A stretch of DNA of 40,191 nucleotides from a virus: positions 1-40,191 of the IMG/VR virus record IMGVR_UViG_3300006931_000018. The stretch is one strand, 5' to 3'. Shown piece after piece: positions 17,109-24,484 of this stretch. The notes under the pieces are model-generated. The model was not told where the DNA came from. It worked only from the letters and a program-made list of their open reading frames with translations, and did no database searches. Every line of letters starts with the position of its first letter. Within the stretch, counting starts at the first letter, position 1. A program made the translations under genes and the position numbers.

Positions 17109-18080
17109 GTGGCGTCCGTCCCCATCAGCATCCGGCCCTTTAGGTATGCCGGAAACCCGACGATTACGCTCCCGGTAGGGACGTGGTATTCGTCGCAGAT
17201 TTACGATTTTAATGTTCTTGTTGATCCGACCGACTCCACGAAGCTGATGATGTTTTGTAGCGGCATGGCGGCTCCCGTAGCGGTAGGGACGCAGTCCATC
17301 GGTCTATTCCGAGCCAATGTGTCGGACCCATATACGTGGACCGAAGTGGGGCAGGTGATTACGCCGACGGAATCTTGGGAAAACGGCTTATGCCGATTGG
17401 GATCTGTTATCTATGATAGTGGCACATTTTATCTTTTTTATTCTGGAGATGCGACCGGGGAAAAGATTGGGGTTGCGACGAGTACAGACAACGGGGCGAC
17501 GTTCACAAAATACGCCAGCAACCCGATTCTAACTCCAACGGGCCAGGGAAGAAATGATGGCGACTACGTTTCGGAGCCGGCGGTCATCAAAGAGGGGTCA
17601 GCCTGGACGATGATTTATAGCTATCGGAATGGAGCCACCATTCTGCCGGGTTTTAGGTATGCAACAAGTAGCGATGGCTTCGCTTGGACCAAGGGCGGCT
17701 CGGGTGATGTTCTCACGACCGCCCCCCTCTATGGTGAATTCCATCAGATTCTAAAAAAAGACGGGTTATATTATCTGGTTTACGAGGCCGGAAGCACGAC
17801 AGTGCCATACCGAATTTTTATGGCGACAAGCAGCGTCGTTACCGGGCCATTTGTTACCACCCAGGCAAGCCCAATTTTGTTGGAAAGCGGAGTCGTGGGG
17901 TCGTTTGATCGTTATCACGTAGCAACGCCATGTCTCGCAGAAATCTCTGGGCGATGGCTCTTGTTTTATAGCGGAGCGGGCGACCACGATCAGCCCTATG
18001 GCACGAATCATTGGCCGGGCGGAATGGCGGAGTTCGCCGCAAGGCCGTGCGGATACTCGAGCCGAAATCTTGCCCTGTGA
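17109..18080 (+). CDS. GH43/GH32-like five-bladed beta-propeller, candidate tail depolymerase
   Basis: It encodes 323 residues from a GTG start 3 bases after the fibre stop. It contains repeating blade motifs (FYLFYSGDATGEKIGVATST, SAWTMIYSYRNG, FRYATSSDGFAWTK, LYYLVYEAGS, RWLLFYSGAG). This pattern is typical of the five-bladed propeller of glycoside hydrolases such as GH43, GH32 and GH130. Position after the fibre suggests a tail-attached enzyme or binder acting on host surface glycans. Catalytic acids cannot be assigned from sequence alone, so it may be binding-only. Confidence 0.72.
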   Translation: MASVPISIRPFRYAGNPTITLPVGTWYSSQIYDFNVLVDPTDSTKLMMFCSGMAAPVAVGTQSIGLFRANVSDPYTWTEVGQVITPTESWENGLCRLGSVIYDSGTFYLFYSGDATGEKIGVATSTDNGATFTKYASNPILTPTGQGRNDGDYVSEPAVIKEGSAWTMIYSYRNGATILPGFRYATSSDGFAWTKGGSGDVLTTAPLYGEFHQILKKDGLYYLVYEAGSTTVPYRIFMATSSVVTGPFVTTQASPILLESGVVGSFDRYHVATPCLAEISGRWLLFYSGAGDHDQPYGTNHWPGGMAEFAARPCGYSSRNLAL

Positions 18081-18154
18081 TGCCGCAACGGCGCGTTCTT
18101 TTGCTGGTTGGCGTGATCCTGGCGGTGATTGCCATTATTTTCTTCTGCTCGTGA
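18080..18154 (+). CDS. 24-residue membrane peptide
   Basis: The start overlaps the previous stop (TGATG), and the stop overlaps the next GTG start (GTGA). It encodes MPQRRVLLLVGVILAVIAII followed by FFCS. This is a basic N-terminus and one hydrophobic helix ending in Cys. Overlaps at both ends are the main evidence. It could be a lysis-related membrane peptide or a coupling leader; neither is proved. Confidence 0.5.
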   Translation: MPQRRVLLLVGVILAVIAIIFFCS

Positions 18155-18894
18155 ACCGCTCTAATCAAAGCGGCGTCGCACCTCTGGTCATTGTTGCCGT
18201 TCTCGCCCTAATCGGAATCGGGGCTGTCGCCTTTAAGCCCAAATGGTTCCACGGCGATTCGCAGCGGGCGGCGACCTCCCAGAAGACGACCGAGGCCCTG
18301 CTCGCCTCCGAAAAGAAGCTTTCCGCCCAGGCGGCGGCTTCGGTGACGATGATTGGGCAGGCGAACACCCAGGCGCCGGAGTCGCCCGTAAAGGAATTCA
18401 TCGCGCGGGAGGTGCCGGTGGCCTTGGCCGTTCTGGAGCCGCCAGACCCGATGGCGCTCGTCGCGGCGGAAAAAAGGAAGAACTCTGTTTTGGAGGGGAA
18501 GATCGAGGTGATCGAACGCTTGTACGGCGACCAGGCAAAAATTGCCGAATCCCTACGGAAAGAGAATGCGGCTGTCTTGGCCGAAAAGCGGCGTTCTGAC
18601 GCAGAATTAGCCGAAGTGGCGGCAGAGAGGCTTGGGGCCGAGAAAAACGCCGCACGGTGGCTTATTTTGGCCGTGGCGGGCCTTGTACTGTACGTATACG
18701 TGAAGCTGACTCACATTGGGCCGGGAGCCTTGGCGGAAGCGGTGTCGGATATGAGGAAACAGGGGGCAACGGGCGGGATCGTTGCTTTGGATGGGGTCAC
18801 GAGCCGCTTGCAGCAAAGTATGGTTCGCCTCATCAACAAACTGAAAACCCACCCCGACCCCGAACCCCGTCCTCCGATCCAGCCCACCCAATGA
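18151..18894 (+). CDS. Two-helix membrane protein with coiled-coil domain
   Basis: It encodes 247 residues from GTG 18151; longer upstream extensions would overlap the propeller gene. One membrane segment is at residues ~10-27 (VAPLVIVAVLALIGIGAV). A long charged coiled coil follows at ~30-165, and a second membrane segment (WLILAVAGLVLYVYVKL) lies at ~168-184. The tail is Pro-rich. Such an architecture occurs in phage lysis or envelope proteins, but I do not recognise a family. It overlaps both neighbours by four bases. Confidence 0.68.
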   Translation: MNRSNQSGVAPLVIVAVLALIGIGAVAFKPKWFHGDSQRAATSQKTTEALLASEKKLSAQAAASVTMIGQANTQAPESPVKEFIAREVPVALAVLEPPDPMALVAAEKRKNSVLEGKIEVIERLYGDQAKIAESLRKENAAVLAEKRRSDAELAEVAAERLGAEKNAARWLILAVAGLVLYVYVKLTHIGPGALAEAVSDMRKQGATGGIVALDGVTSRLQQSMVRLINKLKTHPDPEPRPPIQPTQ

Positions 18895-19151
18895 AAATCC
18901 CCTTCATGCTTTCCCACGATGACTGGAAAGGAATTAAGGCAAAGGAGATCGATCAACTGGGGCGAAGGAAGTTCAAGAATCCCGAGCAGGAAAAGCAGCT
19001 TGAAATCTTTCACATCATGGACCTACGAGTGGAGTGGGCGTGCGCGCGATTGGTGGTGGTCAACAACTTGCTGCTGATCCTTTGCGCGCTCTTAATTTTA
19101 ATCAACGGAACCCAAGTCCTTGGTCTGATACAAACGTGGCTCGGCAAATGA
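18891..19151 (+). CDS. Small single-pass membrane protein
   Basis: It encodes 86 residues from ATG 18891, overlapping the previous stop (ATGA). Residues ~1-50 are hydrophilic. One hydrophobic helix lies at ~54-75 (LVVVNNLLLILCALLILING). The stop overlaps the start of the receiver-domain gene (ATGA), so these genes are probably made together. A lysis or envelope role is possible. No family is recognised. Confidence 0.66.
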   Translation: MKIPFMLSHDDWKGIKAKEIDQLGRRKFKNPEQEKQLEIFHIMDLRVEWACARLVVVNNLLLILCALLILINGTQVLGLIQTWLGK

Positions 19152-19624
19152 AACTAAGCCTACCTCCATTTGTCCCGAAAAAGTCCTCTCAACCCGAGGA
19201 AAGTCTCTCAACGCAGATGGAACGGGCGATGTGCCCCACCGATAAGCGGGTCTTGTTCGTCGAGGACGACATGCACTTTCGAGAATACATTGAGGATGTG
19301 GTGGCGCCCAAGTTCGACGTGGACGTTGTCTGTTGCGAGCGGTCGAGCCAGGCGGACAAGCGGCTGGAGGAGGAGCCCTTTGATGCGGCGATCTTGGATG
19401 TGAGAGTCACCAATGGGAATGGCGTTTCCCTTTACAAAAAGATCATGCAAAGGTGGCCGTCCCTCCAGGTGATCTTTTTGACAGGTTACGATTCGACGCA
19501 TTTACGGGAAGAGATTGAGCACATCGGCCCGGCGCGGATTTACAGCAAGGACTCAATGATGAAGCCCATGTTTTTCGAAAGCCTCATGGCCCAGATTGGC
19601 GTGCAGCGGCGGTCGGTGGCGTGA
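19148..19624 (+). CDS. Stand-alone CheY-like response-regulator receiver domain
   Basis: It encodes 158 residues from ATG 19148 (ATGA overlap with the previous stop). The receiver active site is complete: E39-D40-D41 in RVLFVEDDMHF, phosphoacceptor D84 in AILDVRVTNGNG, T112 in VIFLTGYD, and K134 in IYSKDSM. The spacing D40 to D84 is 44, as in CheY. A ~30-residue disordered N-terminus precedes it, and there is no DNA-binding output domain. Response regulators take phosphate from host histidine kinases, so it may intercept or mimic host signalling. That role is inferred. Confidence 0.88.
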   Translation: MKLSLPPFVPKKSSQPEESLSTQMERAMCPTDKRVLFVEDDMHFREYIEDVVAPKFDVDVVCCERSSQADKRLEEEPFDAAILDVRVTNGNGVSLYKKIMQRWPSLQVIFLTGYDSTHLREEIEHIGPARIYSKDSMMKPMFFESLMAQIGVQRRSVA

Positions 19625-19650
19625 ACCGCTGCCCGTAATCGCGGTCTGCC

Positions 19651-19917
19651 GTGGGGATGCACGGCGAACACGATCATGAGTTGATTCATGCTATTCGGGA
19701 TTTAGCTGCTGCTGTGCGGGAGCGCAGTCGTTGCGCGGCTCAACCTTTAGCCACGAAAGCCGATTTGGAAAAACAGACTGAACGCGTGCTCGTGGCCATC
19801 AACGCCATCGATTCAAAGGATATTTCCTCCGAAGATAAAGCGGCCCTGGCGGGACTGCTCCTTAGGAGCGAGCGCTTCACGGCAAAAATGGAAGCCCTCG
19901 ATCAAAAGACCCCCTAA
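19651..19917 (+). CDS. Small coiled-coil protein, paralogue of the next gene
   Basis: It encodes 88 residues from GTG 19651, or 86 from ATG 19657. Helical throughout. The C-terminus (FTAKMEALDQKTP) matches the next gene's end (IATKIEALDSLTPP), and both have an EDKA/EDQA segment before it. This suggests an old tandem duplication. Similar short proteins are common near tail and lysis genes. Function is unknown. Confidence 0.65.
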   Translation: MGMHGEHDHELIHAIRDLAAAVRERSRCAAQPLATKADLEKQTERVLVAINAIDSKDISSEDKAALAGLLLRSERFTAKMEALDQKTP

Positions 19918-19958
19918 AAACTTTCTCTCCGCAACTCCAACCATCGCTCTAAAACATC

Positions 19959-20222
19959 ATGGCAAATTCACCCGCTATCGCCGACTTCGTCGCCAAACAA
20001 AACGCCTTCAATGACCGCCTCGATAAAGCCGTCGACGGCCTCGGCTCTGACATCAAGGCCCTGAACGACACGATTCAGAAGCTCCAAGAAACCCAAGGTC
20101 AGATTACGGCGGAGGACCAAGCCCTACTCGACCAGATCGAATCGCGCAGCGACACCATCGCGACCAAGATCGAAGCCCTGGACAGTCTTACTCCGCCCGC
20201 TGTCCCGGCCCCGACGGCCTGA
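19959..20222 (+). CDS. Small coiled-coil protein, paralogue of the previous gene
   Basis: It encodes 87 residues with a heptad-like helix (DKAVDGLGSDIKALNDTIQK, then LLDQIESRSDTIATKIEALD) and a Pro/Ala tail. It shares the C-terminal KIEALD...TP signature with the gene just upstream. A terminator follows. Probably an oligomeric structural or accessory protein. Confidence 0.68.
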   Translation: MANSPAIADFVAKQNAFNDRLDKAVDGLGSDIKALNDTIQKLQETQGQITAEDQALLDQIESRSDTIATKIEALDSLTPPAVPAPTA

Positions 20223-20246
20223 TCCGACCCCAACCAACCCAATGTG

Positions 20247-20279
20247 ACGCCGGCTCCTCTAAAAAAGGACCGGCGTTTC
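20247..20279 (+). terminator. Probable rho-independent terminator
   Basis: ACGCCGG (20247-20253) pairs with CCGGCGT (20270-20276). TCC/GGA extends the stem around a single bulged C, with an A-rich loop. The tail TTTCTAGTTT is imperfect. Confidence 0.6.
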
Positions 20280-20309
20280 TAGTTTCAGCCCTCAACCCGA
20301 TCTCCTCTC

Positions 20310-20480
20310 ATGAACCTTTCCCTTCTTTTTTGGATTTTATATCTAATCGCCCTGGTTTTCAGCCTGTGGAGCAATTGGCCTGCAGGTGGCACGCTAAGGC
20401 CGCTCGGGGCTCCGCTACTCATTTTCGTTTTGATCGGGATTTTGGGGTGGAAAGTGTTTGGACAACCCGTACACGGCTGA
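20310..20480 (+). CDS. Small two-helix membrane protein, holin-like
   Basis: It encodes 56 residues with two hydrophobic helices: MNLSLLFWILYLIALVFSLW near the start and PLGAPLLIFVLIGILGWKVF near the end, joined by a short loop. This size and layout resemble small class II holin-type proteins, and terminators lie on either side. No endolysin is adjacent, so holin is only a candidate role. Confidence 0.6.
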   Translation: MNLSLLFWILYLIALVFSLWSNWPAGGTLRPLGAPLLIFVLIGILGWKVFGQPVHG

Positions 20481-20563
20481 TCGAGCTTGAGCCCGCCGCG
20501 TAAAGATTAAATACCTCTCACCGTCTCCACAACAAAAACTCAGAAATCTAATCCAATCCTCCC

Positions 20564-20800
20564 ATGCCGCTCCTCCGAAATATCAAAGTCTGCGTTGAAA
20601 CCTATCTCCAAAATCCAGATGGCACCAATGGCCAGCTCTGTGATCGCGCCTCGTTTGAGAGTTGCGGTGTCGATACCGCCGAAGTGATCGCCATGCGTGC
20701 CCCGCTCCTCGAAGTCGGGAAGGCTTGGAACGAAGGCGATCTCGACACGACCGATGTCGTGGCCCAGCCGCCAAAAGCGCCGGATGCGGCCAAGGGCTAA
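20564..20800 (+). CDS. Small conserved-type phage protein, unknown function
   Basis: It encodes 78 residues. It has an N-terminal beta/alpha stretch (LLRNIKVCVETYLQNPDGTN), two Cys residues, and a disordered Pro/Ala tail. No family is recognised. There is no Shine-Dalgarno; the start lies in a C-rich context. A strong terminator follows. Confidence 0.58.
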   Translation: MPLLRNIKVCVETYLQNPDGTNGQLCDRASFESCGVDTAEVIAMRAPLLEVGKAWNEGDLDTTDVVAQPPKAPDAAKG

Positions 20801-20825
20801 TTTCGGCACCACGTTCGTTTCGCTC

Positions 20826-20861
20826 GACCCTCTCGCGCCGAACAGGCCGGAGGGTCTTTTT
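20826..20861 (+). terminator. Rho-independent terminator
   Basis: GACCCTC (20826-20832) pairs with GAGGGTC (20850-20856), followed by TTTTT. It ends the main late transcript shortly before the convergent minus-strand operon. Confidence 0.85.
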
Positions 20862-20899
20862 GTTGCCTTCTCCCGGAATATTTCCATGACGGTTAGCCA

Positions 20900-21166
20900 T
20901 TGAGCGACCAACCCGAAAAATCGCTTCCCCTTAAAGTCAGGCCCCGCCTGCTGTGGCTGACGAAGACGGCCAATGGCCGGTACTGCATTACGAAGTGCAA
21001 ACCCGTTCGGGGCCGCATCGTGGGGACTAAGATCGAAGAATGCGAAGCCCCGTTTGATCCCTTGGACTTCCGCAAGATTTGTGAGCAGTCGGTTGTCTAT
21101 CTCTCCGGCAAGTCCCTGCCGCCCCTGACGCCGACCCGGATTCGAATGACGGTGGAGTATTGTTAG
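20900..21166 (+). CDS. Small basic protein, last plus-strand late gene
   Basis: It encodes 88 residues from a TTG at 20900. No better start exists: the nearby ATG at 20887 reads into a stop after five codons. The protein is basic and beta-like (RLLWLTKTANGRYCITKCKP, then KSLPPLTPTRIRMTVEYC). It has four or more Cys but no clear zinc motif. It lies beyond a strong terminator, so it needs its own promoter or readthrough. Confidence 0.48.
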   Translation: MSDQPEKSLPLKVRPRLLWLTKTANGRYCITKCKPVRGRIVGTKIEECEAPFDPLDFRKICEQSVVYLSGKSLPPLTPTRIRMTVEYC

Positions 21167-21297
21167 GGCGAGACCTGCTCAAGAATTTGGTAGGTCTGTC
21201 CTGCCGTGTCTTTCCATTCCTTCGGGCCAACCCATGAAATCACCCCTAAAGCCTCGCGCCCCCAATGAAGCTCAAACCCTACTTGACCTTAAACCTG

Positions 21298-21510
21298 TTA
21301 AGGAAGTTGAACAGTGGGTCCATCTTGTTGCCGCCCTAAAGGGAGAAGTTCGTCGCGATAATTTCCGGCCAGTAATTCGCCGCAGGTTTTGCAAACAATC
21401 ATTTCCATCCTGCCGCTTCTGGTCTTCCAGTGGAAGACGGCATCATTCTGACATTGAAAAGAAACGCGGTGATTTCTGTAACGATTTCGAAGCATCATTT
21501 CACATTTCAT
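21298..21510 (-). CDS. Small putative zinc-binding protein
   Basis: It encodes 70 residues on the minus strand with possible metal ligands FQCQND, VFHWKT and VCKTCGELL (a CxxC). Stop 21298 lies in a CCTTAA/TTAAGG inverted repeat. A plus-strand frame (21234-21512) overlaps it almost entirely; I prefer the minus frame for its coherent CxxC-like protein, but the choice is uncertain. No Shine-Dalgarno. It would be the last gene of the minus operon. Confidence 0.42.
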   Translation of the reverse strand: MKCEMMLRNRYRNHRVSFQCQNDAVFHWKTRSGRMEMIVCKTCGELLAGNYRDELLPLGRQQDGPTVQLP

Positions 21511-21514
21511 AAAA

Positions 21515-21581
21515 CGCGGGAACCCGCGCCGGGGTTTAAACCGGATCGCGGGGTTCGTGAGGTGAAGGCTTTCCAGCCTTC
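21515..21581. other. Cluster of three inverted repeats in the convergent intergenic region
   Basis: CGCGGG-aa-CCCGCG (21515-21528), the perfect palindrome GGTTTAAACC (21533-21542) and GAAGGCT-ttcc-AGCCTTC (21564-21581) follow each other. On the minus strand the third hairpin has a GGAA (GNRA-type) loop. No T-tract follows, so these are not simple terminators. The flanking bases 21582-21675 hold nothing else I can support. Confidence 0.45.
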
Positions 21582-21675
21582 GGGCTCCAATATGCGGCCT
21601 CCAACCCTCGTTGTGTAAGCTGACAGCATGGGTTTAATTGGGTGGCCGACAAGAGCAAATGTATGGTAAATTCCC

Positions 21676-22308
21676 CTACGTTTTGATGGGGGTTTCACCT
21701 GGGGTCGGGAGATTTAGGTACGCCCGAATAGCGTGCTGCGCCTCTTGCGGACTCCGGCAAACCACGGTGGCCGCACCGGCCTTTGCGAGCCGCGCTAGCA
21801 TGAGTTTCTGAAAAGGATTCAGGTAGCCTTTGGCGGTCTTCATTTCGATCCACAGTCCGCAACGGTCGCCGCGCGGGACGGCTAGGAGCATGTCCGGAGT
21901 GCCTCGCCGCATCCCTTCGGACTTCATGCGGGCGCCGTTCTTTGGCGAGCGGTGGCCTTGCAGTGGAAACGCCATAAGAAGCTCCTCCTCCAACTGCCAT
22001 TCGTAGCAGTTGTCCCGGAACCACCGAATCACTTCCTGCTGCATCCGAGACTCGGCCTGCGTGGGAATGGCCTGCTTTGCCACGGAAACCCGCTTCCTGG
22101 GCGATTTGGCGGGCGGGGTGGGTAAAGACGCCTCATCGCACTCGCAACGAGGCCCAATGAGTTTCTTTGGCTTGCCGCAAAGAGGACAGCATATCTCAAA
22201 CTGCGCCATGATCCGCTCCCGCGCTGCGTTGGCCCGCGCTTGGTCGGCCATAACTTGAGCCTGCATGGCTTGCGGGAGCTTACTGATTTGGTCGAGGGTG
22301 AGGCTCAT
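21676..22308 (-). CDS. VRR-NUC domain nuclease
   Basis: It encodes 210 residues. Residues ~40-57 hold a possible zinc ribbon (CCPLCG, then CEC). The VRR-NUC domain covers ~82-200: E86, then EGMRRGTPDMLLAVP (T137, P138, D139), then GLWIEMKTAKG (E155, K157) and Q167. This is the PD-(D/E)xK-type nuclease layout, with the catalytic residues in place. Such phage nucleases resolve or trim branched DNA. The start overlaps the upstream gene's stop region by four bases. Confidence 0.88.
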   Translation of the reverse strand: MSLTLDQISKLPQAMQAQVMADQARANAARERIMAQFEICCPLCGKPKKLIGPRCECDEASLPTPPAKSPRKRVSVAKQAIPTQAESRMQQEVIRWFRDNCYEWQLEEELLMAFPLQGHRSPKNGARMKSEGMRRGTPDMLLAVPRGDRCGLWIEMKTAKGYLNPFQKLMLARLAKAGAATVVCRSPQEAQHAIRAYLNLPTPGETPIKT

Positions 22309-22502
22309 GGTTCAGGCGGGTTCTCGACCTCTTTGCTGGTCACTTGGAATTTCTTGTCTGTGCAAACAAAGCCCGCGATCCCGACGTCCATCATGCGGAA
22401 CATGCGTTTGGCCTGTTCTTCCGCCGGGCTGTTGTTGCCCCCCATTGGTAATATTCCGAGAAAATCTAGGGTCACTCGGACCCTTACAACGTGCGATGTC
22501 AT
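22305..22502 (-). CDS. Small protein between HNH and VRR-NUC genes
   Basis: It encodes 65 residues from ATG 22502, which overlaps the HNH stop (ATGA); an upstream ATG at 22517 is possible. It starts MTSHVVRVRVTLDFLGILPM, a beta-like segment, and contains KRMFRMMDVGIAGFVCTDKK. No family is recognised. Overlaps at both ends suggest coupled translation. Confidence 0.6.
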   Translation of the reverse strand: MTSHVVRVRVTLDFLGILPMGGNNSPAEEQAKRMFRMMDVGIAGFVCTDKKFQVTSKEVENPPEP

Positions 22503-22990
22503 TTTACGTGGCTCCATTGGTGTTTTTTAAAAATACCACAGATTATTGAATCACTGACTCCATACACCTTGGCTAAAGCTCGGCCTTTTGCGCCTGCTGC
22601 TCTCAGCCTTCTGATTTCGCGCACGTCTTCATCGCAAAGTTTTGCTGCGTGGTGGCCCTCTCCTTTCGGAGGACGCATAAGCCCGTTGGCGTGGGCATGC
22701 TGAATATTTTCTAGCGGCGAAACCCACGCCAAGTTGGCTACGGCGTTATTTGTTTTACATCCGTCAAGGTGATTTATTCCAGAAAGATTATTCGGATTTG
22801 GAAGGTAGGCCAATGCCACAAGTCTATGAATCCTTCTGCTAAAATAATCCTTCCGAGAGCCAGCGTATAAGTGAACGTGTAAGTATCCCTTCGGATGCAA
22901 AAGAGGCTTCAAATAACGGTTGGTTTTCGCGCTCCAAATCTTACCGTCTTCGGTCGCGGAATATCCTTCATGGCCCGGAATTGGTTTCAT
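22499..22990 (-). CDS. HNH homing endonuclease (NUMOD4 + HNH)
   Basis: It encodes 163 residues. The N-terminus (PIPGHEGYSATEDGKIWSAK) is a NUMOD4-type DNA-binding motif. The HNH core is VALAYLPNPNNLSGINHLDG followed by KTNNAVANLAWVSPLENIQH. A C-terminal helix-turn-helix-like region (REIRRLRAAGAKGRALAKVY) follows. It cuts DNA to spread its own gene. It is a free-standing intact gene between the annealing protein and a small gene. Confidence 0.92.
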   Translation of the reverse strand: MKPIPGHEGYSATEDGKIWSAKTNRYLKPLLHPKGYLHVHLYAGSRKDYFSRRIHRLVALAYLPNPNNLSGINHLDGCKTNNAVANLAWVSPLENIQHAHANGLMRPPKGEGHHAAKLCDEDVREIRRLRAAGAKGRALAKVYGVSDSIICGIFKKHQWSHVK

Positions 22991-22993
22991 GGC

Positions 22994-23917
22994 TTAGAAT
23001 TCGACCTCTTCAGGTGTTTCTTGGCTCACATTTGCCAATTCATCGTCAGTCGGACCGGTGTTGCGCGCCGGAGCAGAAGCGCCGGGCGTGAGGCTGCGAA
23101 GGCCCTCCATGAGTGCGGCCTTTAGGTCGAGATCGCGCTGCTGCATTTTACCGTTGTACGGCTTGGGCTCGTAGTTCTCGGCCCACCATTTGAGGTCTTT
23201 GTCTGGCATGTCGCCCAGGGTCTTGCCGGCGTGGCGCTTGATGAACGGCGGCACAACGACCGACCGCCAGCTTCCTGGGTTATCAAGCCGCGTCGTTTCC
23301 TCGTGGTGCTCGACGTGGAGCGCCCCAGCAGGGGAAGCTGGGGCGGCAGGCGTCACGTTTCGCAGGGCATTTTGCGCAACGGACTTTGCTGTTGGAGTGG
23401 ATTGCGGCGCTTGCTCTGCGTGGTTGTCGAATCCGCCCTCTGGCACCTCCTCTGCCGGGGTGGTTTGAAGGCCGGCGTCCATTAGGACTACGACATGAGA
23501 GAATGCCGTCCGACAAGCGCGAGAGATTGCCCGCGTCTGGCACATGGCGCGGATCGCGTAATCGGGTCGCTTTGGAAGTTTCTTTTGCCCGTTGCGCGTT
23601 TCGATAACGCCGCCGAACCAGGTGGCCTCGTCCTCGCCAACAAAGCCCTCGGCCTGCGAAAGCACCTGTCCGTCGCTGATGCGCTTGACTTCGCCAATTG
23701 CGCGGAAGCCACCTTCAACCCGCTCGACATCACGAGCCGATGCCACGCATCCGTGGGCGGTTGCAATAGATGTCCAGCCTTCCACGCGAACGAATTTTCG
23801 GCCCTGGATTTCCATGGCGGTTTTGGTGACAATCTCGCGGCAGACGCCAGCGACATCGGTAGCCTGCCGCATAAGTTCTGCGGTCGGCGGAAGGGTGATT
23901 GCGTGTTCGTTATTCAT
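22994..23917 (-). CDS. Probable single-strand annealing/recombination protein with ExoX-like C-terminal domain
   Basis: It encodes 307 residues. Residues ~20-158 carry a conserved phage signature: YAIRAMCQTRAISRACRTAF and then TPAEEVP, after VEGWTSIATAHGC. I associate this with phage recombination or annealing proteins, with moderate confidence. After a Pro/Ala linker, residues ~218-276 (FIKRHAGKTLGDMPDKDLKW) resemble the DUF3820/exodeoxyribonuclease X C-terminal domain, which binds nucleic acid. It clusters with the VRR-NUC and HNH genes, which fits a recombination module. Confidence 0.65.
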   Translation of the reverse strand: MNNEHAITLPPTAELMRQATDVAGVCREIVTKTAMEIQGRKFVRVEGWTSIATAHGCVASARDVERVEGGFRAIGEVKRISDGQVLSQAEGFVGEDEATWFGGVIETRNGQKKLPKRPDYAIRAMCQTRAISRACRTAFSHVVVLMDAGLQTTPAEEVPEGGFDNHAEQAPQSTPTAKSVAQNALRNVTPAAPASPAGALHVEHHEETTRLDNPGSWRSVVVPPFIKRHAGKTLGDMPDKDLKWWAENYEPKPYNGKMQQRDLDLKAALMEGLRSLTPGASAPARNTGPTDDELANVSQETPEEVEF

Positions 23918-23924
23918 GGTTGTA

Positions 23925-24107
23925 TCAATCGTGTGGATTCGTTCTGCGTGGAGTAATTAGTCTGCCCTCTGGCTTGGCCTCTGCGATCACATCTTCCGGA
24001 CTAGGCTCAAACAGAGGCCGCGAATCAGGAAAGCGGTTATCGTTGCAGCCGCTAACAAAGGCGGCTACGTCGTCCAAGGATTTGGCGGTGGTTTTGCGGG
24101 TGTTCAT
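23925..24107 (-). CDS. Small protein, unknown function
   Basis: It encodes 60 residues: an N-terminal helix (MNTRKTTAKSLDDVAAFVSG) and a Pro-rich tail. Its ATG overlaps the upstream stop (ATGA), which supports it being real. No family is recognised. Confidence 0.55.
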   Translation of the reverse strand: MNTRKTTAKSLDDVAAFVSGCNDNRFPDSRPLFEPSPEDVIAEAKPEGRLITPRRTNPHD

Positions 24108-24484
24108 GGTGAAGATGGTTTGGCCGCATCGTCGGCAATGGCGGCACGGTGCTCGGCTAGCGCTTGGTCTGCCATGCTAGTACAGTCCTTGTTGCCCCAA
24201 TTACGCAGGAACTCGATTTCTTCCAGGAGCGCCTTTTCCCGAACGGAAGCAGCGGTAAGCTCGGCAACCTTCGCGGCAAGCTCTCGCTGTAGGTCGGTGA
24301 TGTGACGGGCGGCAAAGTGCTCCCGCTCGTTCTTGGGGGTGCGGCTGTCCAGTAATTGCCGAAGGAGTTCTTCACGCGGTGTTGCTTGGCAAGCCTCTCC
24401 ATTGTCTGTCCCGGCCCACGCCTTATTGACGGCCTCCTGCTGCTCAGGGCTCAGCTTTGTCCAGTATGGAATCTCCTCGCTCAT
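24104..24484 (-). CDS. Small coiled-coil protein
   Basis: It encodes 126 residues. The second half is a heptad-like helix (LQRELAAKVAELTAASVREK). The start has no Shine-Dalgarno. Followed by a coupled gene (ATGA). No family is recognised. Confidence 0.6.
   Translation of the reverse strand: MSEEIPYWTKLSPEQQEAVNKAWAGTDNGEACQATPREELLRQLLDSRTPKNEREHFAARHITDLQRELAAKVAELTAASVREKALLEEIEFLRNWGNKDCTSMADQALAEHRAAIADDAAKPSSP

Noticed and set aside
17998-18150. Upstream extension of the two-helix membrane protein.
   Set aside because: It overlaps the propeller gene; GTG 18151 has a four-base overlap with the 24-residue peptide stop.
21234-21512. Plus-strand frame of 92 codons opposite the minus gene at 21298-21510.
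   Set aside because: Its second half is basic and Cys/Ser-rich without a fold-like pattern; the minus frame has a CxxC-type motif. The choice is not certain.
21507-21698. Minus-strand frame covering the hairpin cluster.
   Set aside because: It overlaps the nuclease stop and runs through three inverted repeats; composition is not gene-like.
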